This document shows, piece by piece, positions 51,336 to 61,587 of a stretch of DNA of 64,000 nucleotides (position 1 is the first letter of the stretch; the number at the start of each line of letters is the position of its first letter). The position numbers and the translations under genes were made by a program. The stretch is taken from assembly GCF_003591175.1 (NCBI RefSeq), contig NZ_QYYG01000007.1:124001-188000 (forward strand), in the 5' to 3' direction. The notes beneath the pieces are model-generated. The model searched no databases. It saw only the letters and a program-made list of their open reading frames with translations, and had not been told where the DNA came from. The DNA comes from Serratia inhibens (GTDB lineage Bacteria; Pseudomonadota; Gammaproteobacteria; Enterobacterales; Enterobacteriaceae).

Positions 51336-52571
51336 ATGCAAAAACTTTTACAACGGATCATACAGGGCAGCCTGGTTAAGCAAATCATGGTCGGTCTGGC
51401 GGCCGGTATTATCGTAGCGCTGGTTTCACCGGCGACAGCCTCCGCCGTCGGGCTGCTTGGCGCGCTGTTCGTCGGCGCGTTGAAAGCGGTGGCTCCAGTA
51501 TTGGTATTGGTACTGGTGATGGCCTCAATCGCCAACCACAAGCACGGGCAGAAAACCAATATTCGCCCGATCCTGTTCCTCTATCTGCTGGGGACTTTCG
51601 CTGCGGCGCTGGTGGCGGTGGTAGTCAGCTTTATGTTCCCGTCCAATCTGGCGCTGGTTACCGGCAATGCGGACATCAACCCGCCGGGCGGTATTGTTGA
51701 AGTGTTGAAAAGCCTGCTGATGAGCGTGGTCGCCAACCCGTTCCACGCGCTGATTAACGCCAACTATATCGGCATCCTGGCCTGGGCGATTGGCCTGGGG
51801 CTGGCGCTGCGCCACGCTTCGGAAACCACCAAGTCGCTGATTAACGACATGTCGCATGCAGTCACCTTGGTGGTGCGCGCGGTGATCCGCTGTGCACCGC
51901 TCGGCATCTTCGGCCTGGTGGCTTCGACGCTGGCGGAAACCGGCTTCGGCGCGCTGTGGGGCTACGCGCAACTGCTGGTGGTGTTGATCGGCTGTATGCT
52001 GCTGGTCGCGCTGGTGCTGAACCCGCTGATCGTTTACTGGAAAATCCGCCGCAACCCTTATCCGCTGGTGTTCGCCTGCCTGCGTGAAAGCGGCGTGACC
52101 GCGTTCTTCACCCGCAGCTCGGCCGCCAACATTCCGGTGAATATGGAGTTGTGCAAGAAGCTGAATCTGAACGAAGACACCTACTCGGTTTCTATCCCGT
52201 TGGGCGCAACCATCAATATGGCCGGCGCGGCGATCACCATTACCGTGCTGACGCTGGCGGCGGTGCACACTCTGGGCATTCCGGTTGACGTCCCGACCGC
52301 GCTGCTGCTGAGCGTGGTGGCGGCGATCTGCGCCTGCGGCGCTTCCGGCGTGGCCGGCGGTTCGCTGTTGCTGATCCCACTGGCATGCAACATGTTCGGC
52401 ATCCCGAACGATGTCGCCATGCAGGTCGTGGCGGTGGGCTTTATCATCGGCGTGTTGCAGGACTCCGCAGAGACCGCACTGAACTCTTCTACCGACGTGC
52501 TGTTCACCGCGGCGGCCTGCCAGGCGGAAGATCAACGCCTGGCGGATGAAGACCCGTTGAAGGTGCGTTAA
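51336..52571 (+). CDS. sstT: Na+/serine-threonine symporter SstT
   Basis: 411 residues, dicarboxylate/amino acid:cation symporter family, eight membrane segments and two re-entrant hairpins. The substrate-site signature [17 protein letters not shown] (about 250-266) and [16 protein letters not shown] near 295 are intact. The N-terminus [20 protein letters not shown] is chosen; a GTG-started 10-codon extension to 51306 is unsupported. The region 51068-51335 upstream has no gene and no clear element. Confidence 0.95.
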   Translation: MQKLLQRIIQGSLVKQIMVGLAAGIIVALVSPATASAVGLLGALFVGALKAVAPVLVLVLVMASIANHKHGQKTNIRPILFLYLLGTFAAALVAVVVSFMFPSNLALVTGNADINPPGGIVEVLKSLLMSVVANPFHALINANYIGILAWAIGLGLALRHASETTKSLINDMSHAVTLVVRAVIRCAPLGIFGLVASTLAETGFGALWGYAQLLVVLIGCMLLVALVLNPLIVYWKIRRNPYPLVFACLRESGVTAFFTRSSAANIPVNMELCKKLNLNEDTYSVSIPLGATINMAGAAITITVLTLAAVHTLGIPVDVPTALLLSVVAAICACGASGVAGGSLLLIPLACNMFGIPNDVAMQVVAVGFIIGVLQDSAETALNSSTDVLFTAAACQAEDQRLADEDPLKVR

Positions 52572-52575
52572 GCGG

Positions 52576-53133
52576 TTAACGATCGTCAGCGAGGCGCCCA
52601 ATGGGCGCCTTTTTTTCTACCGCGAAAGGATCGATGCCGCGCAGTTGCAGGCGGCGGAAACGGATAATGTTGAAGCCGTTCATCAGCAGGAAGCTGCCTT
52701 CTATCAGCGAACCGCCTATCGACCCGAGCCAGATGTTATGCGTGACCCAGCAGGCGGTGGAACACCACATCACGCAGCGGGTCGTCAGCCCACGGGTGCG
52801 AAACAGCGCCCAGGTGCTGATCGACGTACCGAAGATCGGCAGCAGTTCGATGGGATGTTGGAAGTGCGTCAGGCCAATGGTCAGCGTCAAACTGATAAAC
52901 AGCCACATCACCCACAGGCTGCGAGTGCGCATTGAAACCAGGTTGCGGCAGGCGCTGAGCAACGCACTGCTGCCGGCGGCGCTCGCCCCCATCAGGAAGA
53001 AGTGGATACCAATGATCAGGCTGTATCCGGATAGTTGCAGCTTGAAACGCTGGTCGTCGCGATTGAAAAAACTGGTGATACCTACCAGAAAAGCCAACAC
53101 GCCCACAGCCTGGGCAAACCAATAAAACGTCAT
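52576..53133 (-). CDS. ygjV: Inner membrane protein YgjV
   Basis: 185 residues with about five membrane segments, YgjV/Imp-YgjV family, function unknown. Family stretches: MTFYWFAQAVGVLAFLVGIT and SIGGSLIEGSFLLMNGFNII. Convergent with sstT and downstream of uxaA by some 75 bases, as in E. coli. Confidence 0.9.
   Translation of the reverse strand: MTFYWFAQAVGVLAFLVGITSFFNRDDQRFKLQLSGYSLIIGIHFFLMGASAAGSSALLSACRNLVSMRTRSLWVMWLFISLTLTIGLTHFQHPIELLPIFGTSISTWALFRTRGLTTRCVMWCSTACWVTHNIWLGSIGGSLIEGSFLLMNGFNIIRFRRLQLRGIDPFAVEKKAPIGRLADDR
52592..52616 (+). terminator. Terminator after sstT
   Basis: AGGCGCCC, loop AAT, GGGCGCCT, then seven T. The hairpin lies inside the 3' end of the convergent ygjV. 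Confidence 0.9.
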
Positions 53134-53207
53134 TAGGGGATCCTGAAGCGGGAGACAAGAACGTTAAAAGTGAAACGCTGTTTTATGCTACTCCCGCTGC
53201 CGGTGCT

Positions 53208-54698
53208 TTACAATGTCACCCCGCTTTTAAAAATCGCCAACTCGCGGAAATCGTTCGCTTCGTTGCGCGCCGCTTGGCCATTGGCGATCGCCACGATCAG
53301 ATCGACAAACTGTTCCAGCAGGCGATCCATCGGCGTGCCGTGGATCAATTGCCCGGCGTCGAAGTCGATCCAGTGCGGTTTTTTCGCCGCCAGTTCGCTG
53401 TTGGTCGCCAGTTTTACCGTGGGAACGAAGCCGCCGTAGGGCGTGCCGCGCCCGGTACTGAACAACACCATATGACAGCCGGCGCCGGCCAGCGCGCTGG
53501 TCGCCACCGCATCATTGCCGGGCGCACTGAGCAGGTTTAGCCCAGGCTGCCGCAGCCGCTCGCCGTATTTGAGCACGTCCACCACCCGGCTCTGCCCGGC
53601 TTTCTGCGTGCAACCGAGGGATTTTTCTTCCAGGGTGGTAATACCGCCCGCCTTGTTGCCCGGCGAAGGGTTTTCATAAATCGGCTGGTTATGGGCGATA
53701 AAGTACTGTTTGAAATCGTTGACCATACTGACGGTTTTCTCGAAGGTCGCTCGATCGCGACAGCGGCTCATCAGGATCCGTTCTGCGCCAAACATCTCCG
53801 GCACCTCGGTCAGCACCGTGGTACCGCCGTTGGCGATCACATAGTCGGAAAACCGCCCCAGCAGCGGGTTGGCGGTGATGCCGGATAGCCCGTCCGATCC
53901 GCCGCACTCCAGGCCGAACTTCAACTCGCTCAATTTACCCGGCTGGCGACGATCGTCGCGCATGACCCGGTACAACTCATGCAGTTGCTCCAGCCCGGCC
54001 TCCACCTCATCGTCCTGCTGCTGGCACACCATAAAGCGCACCCGCTGCTCATCCGTCGCCCCCAGCGTGCTGCGGAAAACATCGACCTGATTGTTCTCGC
54101 ACCCCAGGCCAATCACCAGCACCGCGCCGGCGTTCGGATGGCGCACCATATTTTGCAGCATGGTACGGGTGTTTTCATGATCCTGCCCCAATTGCGAACA
54201 GCCGAACGGATGGCTGAACAGGTGTACGCCATCGATCCCCTGCGCATCCTGAGTTTCCTTCAGAAAACGCTGCTGGATCTGCCGGGCAATGCCGTTGACG
54301 CAGCCGACGGTCGGCACGATCCACAGTTCGTTGCGGATCCCCACCTCGCCGCTGCTGCGGCGATAGAGTTGCACTTCACGATCCGCAGCCTGCGGCGGCA
54401 GCGCGGGAAATTCCGGTTGGTACTGATAGCTGTCCAGATCGCTCAGGTTGGTTTTGGCATTTTGCGAGTGGATGTGCACGCCCGGCTCTATGGCGACCAA
54501 CGCATGGCCGATCGGCAGCCCGTACTTGATGATCGTCTCGCCGGCTGCGATCGGCTGCAGCGCAAACTTGTGCCCACGCGCCACCGGCTGCGAAAGCCGA
54601 ATAGTCAGCGCTTCCAGCGCCAGCGTTTCTCCGTCGGCCAGATCGCGCAGCGCCACCGCCACATTATCCTGCGAATGAATTTTTACGATGCTTTGCAT
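53208..54698 (-). CDS. uxaA: Altronate dehydratase UxaA
   Basis: Dehydrates D-altronate to 2-keto-3-deoxygluconate in galacturonate breakdown. 496 residues (495 in E. coli). The N-terminal SAF domain (1 to about 95) is followed by the large dehydratase domain with FGLECGGSDGLSGITANPL near 265 and VVDVLKYGERLRQPGLNLLS near 387. It starts 20 bases after the uxaC stop and is in one operon with it. Confidence 0.95.
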   Translation of the reverse strand: MQSIVKIHSQDNVAVALRDLADGETLALEALTIRLSQPVARGHKFALQPIAAGETIIKYGLPIGHALVAIEPGVHIHSQNAKTNLSDLDSYQYQPEFPALPPQAADREVQLYRRSSGEVGIRNELWIVPTVGCVNGIARQIQQRFLKETQDAQGIDGVHLFSHPFGCSQLGQDHENTRTMLQNMVRHPNAGAVLVIGLGCENNQVDVFRSTLGATDEQRVRFMVCQQQDDEVEAGLEQLHELYRVMRDDRRQPGKLSELKFGLECGGSDGLSGITANPLLGRFSDYVIANGGTTVLTEVPEMFGAERILMSRCRDRATFEKTVSMVNDFKQYFIAHNQPIYENPSPGNKAGGITTLEEKSLGCTQKAGQSRVVDVLKYGERLRQPGLNLLSAPGNDAVATSALAGAGCHMVLFSTGRGTPYGGFVPTVKLATNSELAAKKPHWIDFDAGQLIHGTPMDRLLEQFVDLIVAIANGQAARNEANDFRELAIFKSGVTL

Positions 54699-54718
54699 AA
54701 ACCAACCTCGGGCAGCGG

Positions 54719-56131
54719 CTACGCCAGTTCAATGGCGAAATAATTTTTGGCATTGTCGAAGCAGATGTTTTTCACCATCTCGCCGAGCAGCGCGATATCC
54801 GCCGGCGCTTCCCCCTCTTCCACCCAGCGTCCTATCATCTGGCAAAGAATGCGGCGGAAATATTCATGACGGGTATACGACAAGAAGCTGCGACTGTCGG
54901 TCAACATGCCGACAAAACGGCTCAGCAGGCCAAGCTGTGCCAACTGCGTCATCTGGCGTTGCATGCCGTCTTTCTGATCGTTGAACCACCAGCCTGAACC
55001 AAACTGCATTTTGCCTGGCGTGCCTTCCCCCTGGAAATTACCCACCATGGTGCCGATCACTTCGTTATCGCGCGGGTTAAGGCAATACAGGATGGTTTTC
55101 GGTAATCCTCCCTGCCGGGATTGGGCATCCAGCAAGCGGGAAAGCGGCTCTGCCAGCGGCCGGTCGTTAATGGAGTCGAAGCCGATATCCGGGCCAACGC
55201 TTGCCAGCATCCGGCTGTTGTTATTGCGCAATGCGCCGATGTGATACTGCTGTACCCATTCACGGCGTTGATATTCAGCGGCCAGGAACAGCAGCACTGC
55301 GCTTTTGAACTGGGCGCTCTGCTCCGGTCCAGGCAGTTTGCCGCTCAGGCGTTGGGCCAGAATGGCGTCCAGTTCGGCTTCGTTCGCTTCGCCATACACC
55401 ACCACGTCCAGTGCATGGTCAGCCACTTTGCAGCCGTGGGCGGCGAAGTGGTCCATGCGTTTTTTCAGCGCGTCGCACAGCGAGGTGAAGCGGCTGATAT
55501 TAATATCCGCTGCCGCCTCCAGCTTTTTCAGGTAATCGTTAAAGCCCGGCGCATCGATATTGAACGCCTTATCCGGCCGCCAGCTTGGCAGCACCTTGAT
55601 ATCGAAACTGTCGTCGGCGGCAATCGCTTTATGGTGGCGCAGATCGTCGATCGGATCGTCAGTGGTGCCGACCATTTTGACCTTCATCTGCTGCATGATG
55701 CCGCGCGCCCTGAAATCGTCCTGCGCCAACAGCGCGTTACCGCGATGCCAGATATCGTCCGCCGTGGTCGGTGAAAGCAGCGTGCCGGTGATGCCGAACG
55801 GACGGCGCAGTTCGAGATGGGTCCAGTGATACAGCGGATTGCCGATGGTATGGGGCACGGTGGCAGCCCAGGCGTCAAACTTCTCGCGGTCGCCGGCATC
55901 GCCGGTGCACAGACGTTCGGCCACGCCGTTGGTGCGCATCGCCCGCCACTTGTAGTGATCGCCCTTTAACCAGATGTCATATAAGTTTTTGAAGCGGGTA
56001 TTCTCGGCGATCTGTTCCGGCGGCAAATGACAGTGGTAGTCAAAGATCGGCTGATCCGCCGCATAGTCATGATACAAACGCCGGGCAAATTCACTGCCCA
56101 ACAAGAAATCTTCATTTAAAAACGTCGCCAT
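54719..56131 (-). CDS. uxaC: Glucuronate isomerase UxaC
   Basis: Isomerises D-glucuronate and D-galacturonate to D-fructuronate and D-tagaturonate. 470 residues, as in E. coli. The amidohydrolase-like metal motif is [15 protein letters not shown] near 33. A longer frame of 28 codons (MLDAPCNW...) is not family-like; [18 protein letters not shown] is the start. First gene of uxaC-uxaA, divergent from exuT. Confidence 0.95.
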   Translation of the reverse strand: MATFLNEDFLLGSEFARRLYHDYAADQPIFDYHCHLPPEQIAENTRFKNLYDIWLKGDHYKWRAMRTNGVAERLCTGDAGDREKFDAWAATVPHTIGNPLYHWTHLELRRPFGITGTLLSPTTADDIWHRGNALLAQDDFRARGIMQQMKVKMVGTTDDPIDDLRHHKAIAADDSFDIKVLPSWRPDKAFNIDAPGFNDYLKKLEAAADINISRFTSLCDALKKRMDHFAAHGCKVADHALDVVVYGEANEAELDAILAQRLSGKLPGPEQSAQFKSAVLLFLAAEYQRREWVQQYHIGALRNNNSRMLASVGPDIGFDSINDRPLAEPLSRLLDAQSRQGGLPKTILYCLNPRDNEVIGTMVGNFQGEGTPGKMQFGSGWWFNDQKDGMQRQMTQLAQLGLLSRFVGMLTDSRSFLSYTRHEYFRRILCQMIGRWVEEGEAPADIALLGEMVKNICFDNAKNYFAIELA

Positions 56132-56342
56132 ATCAGGCTCCTCACCTTGCTGGCCGTTCGGCCCAGTGTTCGACACGACAAAGTTATCACACCAATTACA
56201 CGGAGCGTCCAGCAAAATCTTATCCCAGCCTGCGGGCTATTTCCCTCGAAAAATGGCGCTAAATACACAATCTCACGGCGAAACACGGCCTGAATCACGT
56301 GATTATGGGCCAAAGCCTATGGCCAAATTGAATCTCGGCTTT

Positions 56343-56358
56343 TGTGATATCACTCAAC
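56343..56358. promoter_or_regulatory. Candidate CRP site upstream of exuT
   Basis: TGTGA-N6-TCAAC with a perfect GTGATATCAC core. Left half matches the CRP consensus; right half is partial. Confidence 0.4.
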
Positions 56359-56366
56359 TTTTAAAT

Positions 56367-56377
56367 CTGTATGACAA
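56367..56377. promoter_or_regulatory. Candidate ExuR operator
   Basis: CTGTATGACAA fits the FadR-subfamily TNGT-N3-ACNA pattern with one mismatch. ExuR, encoded next to exuT, belongs to that subfamily. Confidence 0.3.
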
Positions 56378-56520
56378 GTTATTGTCTCGCCACCCCGTCG
56401 CTGGTGCGTTGGGAATGCGACGGTGATGGAAGGGCCGGTGCAGAGCAACGAAAAGGAATCACACCCTACACGCCGCCACCTTAACCGCCGCGGCCTCTTA
56501 AAGACTGGGAGATATTTCGG

Positions 56521-57819
56521 ATGCGTAAAATTAAAGGGTTACGCTGGTACATGATTGGGCTGGTAACCATCGGCACCGTGCTGGGTTACCTGACCCGCAA
56601 CGCGATTGCCGTGGCGGCGCCGACGCTGGAAGGCACCTTGCATATCACCACGCAACAGTATTCTTACATCGTCGCCGCTTATTCCGCTTGCTACACCCTG
56701 ATGCAACCGGTGGCGGGATACGTGCTGGACGTCCTGGGCACCAAGGTGGGCTACGCCATGTTCGCCATCCTGTGGGCGCTGTTTTGCATGGCTACCGCGC
56801 TGGCTAACAGCTGGGGCGGGCTGGCGCTGGCGCGCGGCGCCGTGGGCATGGCCGAAGCGGCAATGATCCCCGCCGGCCTGAAGGCCAGCAGCGAGTGGTT
56901 CCCGGCCAAAGAGCGTTCCATCGCCGTAGGGTACTTTAATGTAGGTTCGTCGATCGGCGGGATGATCGCGCCGCCGCTGGTGGTCTGGGCCATCGTCGCC
57001 CACAGCTGGGAAATGGCGTTTATCATTACCGGCATACTGAGTCTGATCTGGGCCATCTGCTGGCTGATCTTCTACAAGCACCCGAAAGATCAGAAGAAAC
57101 TCAGCCAGCAAGAGCGGGATTACATCCTCGAGGGCCAGGAACCGCAACACCAGACCGGCAACGCCAAGAAAATGTCCGCCTGGCAGATCGTACGCAACCG
57201 CCAGTTCTGGGGCATCGCGCTGCCGCGTTTTCTGGCAGAGCCGGCCTGGGGTACCTTTAATGCCTGGATCCCGTTATTCATGTTCAAAGCCTATGGCTTT
57301 AACCTGAAAGAGATCGCCATGTTCGCCTGGATGCCGATGTTGTTCGCCGATCTCGGCTGCATCGTTGGCGGGTATCTGCCGCCGTTTTTCCAGAAACACT
57401 TTAAGGTGAACCTGATCGTTTCACGCAAGCTGGTGGTCACGATGGGCGCGGTGCTGATGATTGGCCCCGGTATGATTGGCCTGTTCACCAGCCCCTATGC
57501 CGCCATCGCGCTGCTGTGCGTCGGGGGTTTTGCTCACCAGGCGCTGTCCGGCGCGCTGATCACCCTGTCTTCAGACGTATTTGGCCGTAACGAGGTAGCG
57601 ACCGCCAACGGCCTGACCGGCATGGCGGCCTGGACCGCCAGTACCCTGTTTGCGCTGGTGGTCGGCGCGTTGGCGGATACCCTGGGTTTCAGCCCGCTGT
57701 TCGCCGCGCTGTCGGTATTCGATATTCTCGGCGCCATCGTTATCTGGACCGTCCTGCAAAACAGGCCGGCCTTGCCGCCCACGCAAGACTCTCTGCAGCC
57801 GGCCCCGGCGCGCAGTTAA
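56521..57819 (+). CDS. exuT: Hexuronate MFS transporter ExuT
   Basis: 432 residues with twelve membrane segments of the anion:cation symporter type. The N-terminal MRKIKGLRWYMIGLVTIGTV and the SGALITLSSDVFGRNEVATA stretch near 345-365 match E. coli ExuT. Imports galacturonate and glucuronate for UxaC. It precedes exuR by about 110 bases, on the same strand. Confidence 0.95.
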   Translation: MRKIKGLRWYMIGLVTIGTVLGYLTRNAIAVAAPTLEGTLHITTQQYSYIVAAYSACYTLMQPVAGYVLDVLGTKVGYAMFAILWALFCMATALANSWGGLALARGAVGMAEAAMIPAGLKASSEWFPAKERSIAVGYFNVGSSIGGMIAPPLVVWAIVAHSWEMAFIITGILSLIWAICWLIFYKHPKDQKKLSQQERDYILEGQEPQHQTGNAKKMSAWQIVRNRQFWGIALPRFLAEPAWGTFNAWIPLFMFKAYGFNLKEIAMFAWMPMLFADLGCIVGGYLPPFFQKHFKVNLIVSRKLVVTMGAVLMIGPGMIGLFTSPYAAIALLCVGGFAHQALSGALITLSSDVFGRNEVATANGLTGMAAWTASTLFALVVGALADTLGFSPLFAALSVFDILGAIVIWTVLQNRPALPPTQDSLQPAPARS

Positions 57820-57930
57820 CCCACCGCCCGGCCACGCGCCGGGCGCCCCTGCGGCCACTGGCAGCCCTGCCGAATAAGTGGTATAACAAATCCGACAGCC
57901 ACGCCCCTTCTTACCCTAAGAGCATTCACT

Positions 57931-58707
57931 ATGGAATTCACTGAAACCAGACGCCTGTATCAGCAACTGGCCGCCGAGCTTAAGCAGCGCATTGAAAGTG
58001 GCCGCTATCCGGTGGGCGATAAGCTGCCGGCCGAGCGCTACATTGCTGAGGAGATGAACGTCAGCCGCACCGTGGTGCGCGAAGCCATCATCATGCTGGA
58101 AGTGGAAGGCTACGTTGACGTGCGCAAGGGGTCCGGGATCCACGTGATGTCCAACCAGCAAAAACATCTGGTGGTACCGGGCGACAGCATTGAATTCGCC
58201 ACCGCCGGGCCGTTCGAACTGCTGCAGGCACGCCAGTTGATCGAAAGCAACATCGCCGAATTCGCCGCCACCCAGGTCACCAAGCAAGATATCGTCCAAC
58301 TGATGGAAATCCAGGAGCATGCGCGCAAGGAAGATCGCTTCCGTGATTCGCAATGGGATCTGAAATTCCACGTGCAGGTGGCGCTGGCTACGCAAAATAC
58401 CGCGATGGCCACCATCGTGGAAAAAATGTGGAGCCAGCGGGTGAATAATCCTTACTGGATCAAGCTGCACGAGCATATCGACGAGCGCTCTATCGCCAGT
58501 TGGTGTGATGACCACGATCAGATCCTCAAGGCGTTGATACGTAAAGATCCTTACGCCGCCAAACTGGCGATGTGGCAGCACCTGGAAAACACCAAGCAAA
58601 TGCTGTTCAACGCCACCAGCGACGATTTCGAATATAACGCCGACCGCTATCTGTTCGCCGAAAACCCGGTGGTGCATCTGGACGGCGTGACCGCCGAAAA
58701 CAAATAA
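57931..58707 (+). CDS. exuR: Hexuronate regulator ExuR (GntR/FadR type)
   Basis: 258 residues: N-terminal winged helix with [20 protein letters not shown] (about 31-50) and a C-terminal FCD ligand domain with metal-site residues (e.g. [17 protein letters not shown] near 148). Represses the hexuronate genes until tagaturonate or fructuronate binds. The start [19 protein letters not shown] is the family start, with no good upstream alternative. Confidence 0.95.
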   Translation: MEFTETRRLYQQLAAELKQRIESGRYPVGDKLPAERYIAEEMNVSRTVVREAIIMLEVEGYVDVRKGSGIHVMSNQQKHLVVPGDSIEFATAGPFELLQARQLIESNIAEFAATQVTKQDIVQLMEIQEHARKEDRFRDSQWDLKFHVQVALATQNTAMATIVEKMWSQRVNNPYWIKLHEHIDERSIASWCDDHDQILKALIRKDPYAAKLAMWQHLENTKQMLFNATSDDFEYNADRYLFAENPVVHLDGVTAENK

Positions 58708-58893
58708 CGCACGCGGTCAAAAACCTTTGGGTTATGTCAGGTAATGTAAAATCCGCTGAATCGATGCCTGAACCGCCGATTGCCGTGTAGTATTTCACCG
58801 GTGGCAACGTAGATTTCCCTGTTGCCAATCGTGCTATTTTGGTAAAGTTAGGCCACTTTTTTTACCCTTTGCTGCGGGGCGGAACGCGAATAC

Positions 58894-59340
58894 ATGCGCT
58901 GGTTGTTTGCCATGCTTATTGCTCTTTTTTGCTGGACCGGCTCGGTCTCCGGCCAAAAACTATGTGCGGCGCCCTCCAAAGCAACCCCCACGGCACTGAG
59001 CAGCCTGCCATCGCTCGATAACCCGGCGTTGTCCCCTTATGACCAGGTTTATCGGTCTCCGGCAGAGTTACGGCGCAAAGCGCCCGGCAAATTGCCGCTG
59101 CTGTTGCCGCGTGTGCATTCTTACCCCGGTTCGCTGCCAGCCTCCACCCAATTGCAGCCGGTCTATGCGTTGGCCGCTGAGCTGGGCCATAACGCCAGAT
59201 TTCCGCGTCAGCACCTATCTGTGCCCAACCGGCTGATCCAGGCCGACTGGATGCTGCATACCCCGCAGCAGCAAAACAGGCTCGGCGGCTGGAAAGAAAG
59301 TAATATGCTTTATCGTGGCACGCTGACTTACCACTCATGA
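58894..59340 (+). CDS. Secreted protein of unknown function
   Basis: 148 residues between exuR and yqjA, not recognised as any known family. It has an N-terminal signal peptide (MRWLFAMLIALFCWTGSVSG) with a Cys at 24 just after it that does not fit a lipobox. The mature part is Pro/Ser/Leu rich and basic (PSKATPTALSSLPSLDNPAL). The ribosome binding site (GCGGAACGCGAATAC) is weak. Codon use looks normal, so it is probably a real gene. E. coli has no counterpart at this place. Confidence 0.65.
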   Translation: MRWLFAMLIALFCWTGSVSGQKLCAAPSKATPTALSSLPSLDNPALSPYDQVYRSPAELRRKAPGKLPLLLPRVHSYPGSLPASTQLQPVYALAAELGHNARFPRQHLSVPNRLIQADWMLHTPQQQNRLGGWKESNMLYRGTLTYHS

Positions 59341-59480
59341 CCGGTGTCGCACCGACGAGAACTCACTAAAAAGCAACGCCGTTTCATCGTTATCAGCAGC
59401 CAGGATCGCCCACGCGCTTTCAGCCCACTCCTGATCCGCCGCTGAGATAAAGACAAACAATGACGTTTTAGGAACACCGG

Positions 59481-60161
59481 ATGGACATCATTAAAGAACT
59501 GTTACATGCCCTATGGCAGCAGGATTTTGAGACGCTGGCGAACCCGTCGCTGGTCTGGACGCTCTACGTCCTGCTGTTTCTGATTTTATTTCTGGAAAAC
59601 GGCCTGCTGCCGGCGGCCTTTTTACCCGGCGACAGCCTGCTGATCCTGGTTGGGGTATTGATCGCCAAAGGCACCATGAATTTCCCGCTCACCATCCTGA
59701 TCCTGACCGTCGCCGCCAGCCTGGGGTGCTGGGTCAGTTACATACAGGGCAAATGGCTGGGCAATACGCGAACGGTGCAAGGCTGGCTGTCGCATCTGCC
59801 GGCGCACTATCACCAGCGCGCACACCAATTGTTCCACCGCCACGGGCTTTCCGCTCTGCTGGTCGGCCGTTTTCTGGCGTTTGTCCGCACCCTGTTGCCT
59901 ACCATTGCCGGTCTTTCCGGCCTGAGTAATGCCCGCTTCCAATTCTTTAACTGGATGAGCGGTCTGCTTTGGGTGGTGATCCTGACGTCACTGGGCTTTG
60001 CTTTGGGCAAAACCCCGGTGTTCCGCAAATATGAAGACCAACTGATGTTCTGCCTGATGCTGTTGCCGCTGGTGCTGCTGGTCGTTGGGCTGGTGGGATC
60101 GCTGATCGTGCTGTGGCGCAAGAAACGCGCCGACAACCAGAATCAGGGGAAAGGGGCGTGA
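59481..60161 (+). CDS. yqjA: DedA-family membrane protein YqjA
   Basis: 226 residues, DedA family. Together with YghB it is needed in E. coli for cell division and resistance to envelope stress and alkaline pH. The conserved [20 protein letters not shown] (about 35-54), [20 protein letters not shown] and the C-terminal basic tail are present. It overlaps mzrA (TGATG). Confidence 0.95.
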   Translation: MDIIKELLHALWQQDFETLANPSLVWTLYVLLFLILFLENGLLPAAFLPGDSLLILVGVLIAKGTMNFPLTILILTVAASLGCWVSYIQGKWLGNTRTVQGWLSHLPAHYHQRAHQLFHRHGLSALLVGRFLAFVRTLLPTIAGLSGLSNARFQFFNWMSGLLWVVILTSLGFALGKTPVFRKYEDQLMFCLMLLPLVLLVVGLVGSLIVLWRKKRADNQNQGKGA

Positions 60162-60532
60162 TGGCAAAACGCCCGCGCTGGCAGTATGTTTTGCTGATTG
60201 CACTCGCCCTGTTGGCGCTGGCGACGCTGCTGGTCCCCTGTATGGTGCGCACCGAAAGCGAGCTGCGCATCCGAGCCGGCCAGCAAGGCCTTTCGCTGCC
60301 TGACGGTTTTTTTGTCTATCAGCGGCTGGATGAGCGCGGTATTCGTATCAAAAGCATTACCCCCGAAGGTGATGGCCTGGTGATCCGCCTCGATTCACCA
60401 GAGCAGCAATTGCTGGCGCGCGAAGCGCTGCAAACGATTTTACCGCCGGGTTATATCATCGCTCTGAGCGAATCCCCTGTTCCGACTCATTGGGTGCGTG
60501 AATTTGCACGCGCCCCACTCAATCTGGGATAA
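60161..60532 (+). CDS. mzrA: EnvZ/OmpR modulator MzrA
   Basis: 123 residues with one N-terminal membrane anchor (LLIALALLALATLLVPC) and a periplasmic domain. In E. coli MzrA binds EnvZ and links the Cpx stress response to it. The start [12 protein letters not shown] shares a base with the yqjA stop; an upstream in-frame extension overlaps yqjA and is not used. Confidence 0.92.
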   Translation: MAKRPRWQYVLLIALALLALATLLVPCMVRTESELRIRAGQQGLSLPDGFFVYQRLDERGIRIKSITPEGDGLVIRLDSPEQQLLAREALQTILPPGYIIALSESPVPTHWVREFARAPLNLG

Positions 60533-60535
60533 TAC

Positions 60536-60559
60536 CCCTTCGAATGAAGGGTTTTCCTT
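60536..60559 (+). terminator. Terminator after mzrA
   Basis: CCCTTC, loop GAAT, GAAGGG followed by TTTTCCTTT, just after the mzrA stop. Confidence 0.75.
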
Positions 60560-60639
60560 TCGTTTTTACGCCCCGCTCAATTAATCATCAATCGCCATCG
60601 AACTGCGGCTGATTCTTTGGGGGTCTGCGCGATCCAAGA

Positions 60640-60646
60640 CTATGCT
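60640..60646 (+). promoter_or_regulatory. Candidate sigma-S type -10 of yqjC-D-E-K
   Basis: CTATGCT with a following GAAAGC lies about 100 bases before yqjC. This resembles sigma-S -10 elements (CTATACT); yqjD is RpoS-regulated in E. coli. No clear -35 is present, which is common for this class. Confidence 0.4.
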
Positions 60647-60744
60647 GAAAGCTAGCTGCGTAGACTCCTGTCGCACTGCTTTTGCAAGCAGTCAGGAAAA
60701 GCGGATGCGTACCGATGCATCCCAGTTAACAAGGAACCGATAGC

Positions 60745-61116
60745 ATGAAATTACGCCACTCACTCTTACTGGCCCTCCCGTTATGTGCATTGCCGGCCCT
60801 GTCGCTTGCCGCCGAAGGTGGTTGTGCGGCCAAGGCACAAAGCATCCAACAACAGATTGATTACGCCACCCAACATGGCAATCATAACCGCATAGCCGGG
60901 CTGAAAAAGGCGCTGAGCGAAGTACAGACCAACTGCACGGAAGCGGGCCTGCAGGCCGATCGCCAGAAAAAAATCGAAGAGAAACAAAGCAAGGTCGCTG
61001 AACGTCAGCAAGAGCTGAAAAAAGCTCAGCAAACCGGCAATCTGGATAAAGTCGCCAAGAAGCAGAAAAAGCTGACGGAAGCACAGGCCGAACTTGAGCA
61101 GGCCCAGGCGGAGTAA
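60745..61116 (+). CDS. yqjC: DUF1090 periplasmic protein YqjC
   Basis: 123 residues. Signal peptide MKLRHSLLLALPLCALPALS plus LAAE, then a helical, Lys/Gln/Glu-rich mature part with coiled coil KKIEEKQSKVAERQQELKKA. Function unknown. It begins the stress-linked set yqjC, yqjD, yqjE, yqjK. An ACTGCTT / AAGCAGT hairpin lies in the leader, about 50-70 bases upstream. Confidence 0.88.
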   Translation: MKLRHSLLLALPLCALPALSLAAEGGCAAKAQSIQQQIDYATQHGNHNRIAGLKKALSEVQTNCTEAGLQADRQKKIEEKQSKVAERQQELKKAQQTGNLDKVAKKQKKLTEAQAELEQAQAE

Positions 61117-61279
61117 TTTTTTATACCAGCGTATTTATCGCCGAGAGCCGCGTCACACGGGATTTTTATTGCATATAGAATGGATGCCTAGTGATATCAG
61201 CTACCCATTCACCCTTTGCTCCGGCGAAAAAATCCGCTATGTTGAAAGTCTGTCGAAGTTAACGTTAAGGAATAATCAC

Positions 61280-61585
61280 ATGGCACATGATTCAAATGCA
61301 GAAAACTTACGCGCTGAACTTAAATCCTTAGCCGATACGCTGGAAGAAGTGCTGAACTCTTCCACCGATAAACCCAAAGCCGAGCTGGAAAAGCTGCGCT
61401 CCAAAGCCGAAAGCGCCTTGAAAGATACCCGCGTTCGCCTGAGCGACGCCGGGGACAAAATTGCTTCCCAGACCAAGCAAATCGCCGGCCAGGCGGATGA
61501 TTACGTACGTGATAATCCGTGGACAGGTATCGGTATCGGCGCTGCGGTTGGCGTGGTGCTGGGCGTTCTGTTAGCGCGCCGCTAA
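61280..61585 (+). CDS. yqjD: ElaB/YqjD-family membrane-anchored ribosome-associated protein YqjD
   Basis: 101 residues. A helical N-terminal half (about 15-80) precedes a C-terminal anchor IGIGAAVGVVLGVLLARR. In E. coli YqjD binds 70S and 100S ribosomes in stationary phase and holds them to the membrane. Start MAHDSNAENLRAELKSLAD is chosen, as in the family. Confidence 0.93.
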   Translation: MAHDSNAENLRAELKSLADTLEEVLNSSTDKPKAELEKLRSKAESALKDTRVRLSDAGDKIASQTKQIAGQADDYVRDNPWTGIGIGAAVGVVLGVLLARR

Positions 61586-61587
61586 TT

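Larger units (their letters stand above)
56132..56520. other. uxaC / exuT divergent control region
   Basis: 389 bases without a gene, containing promoters for uxaCA and exuT. A CRP-like TGTGATATCACTCAAC (56343-56358) and an FCD-regulator-like CTGTATGACAA (56367-56377, TNGT-N3-ACNA type) are the best sites by eye. The spacing of the first to a clear -35 was not resolved. Confidence 0.5.
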
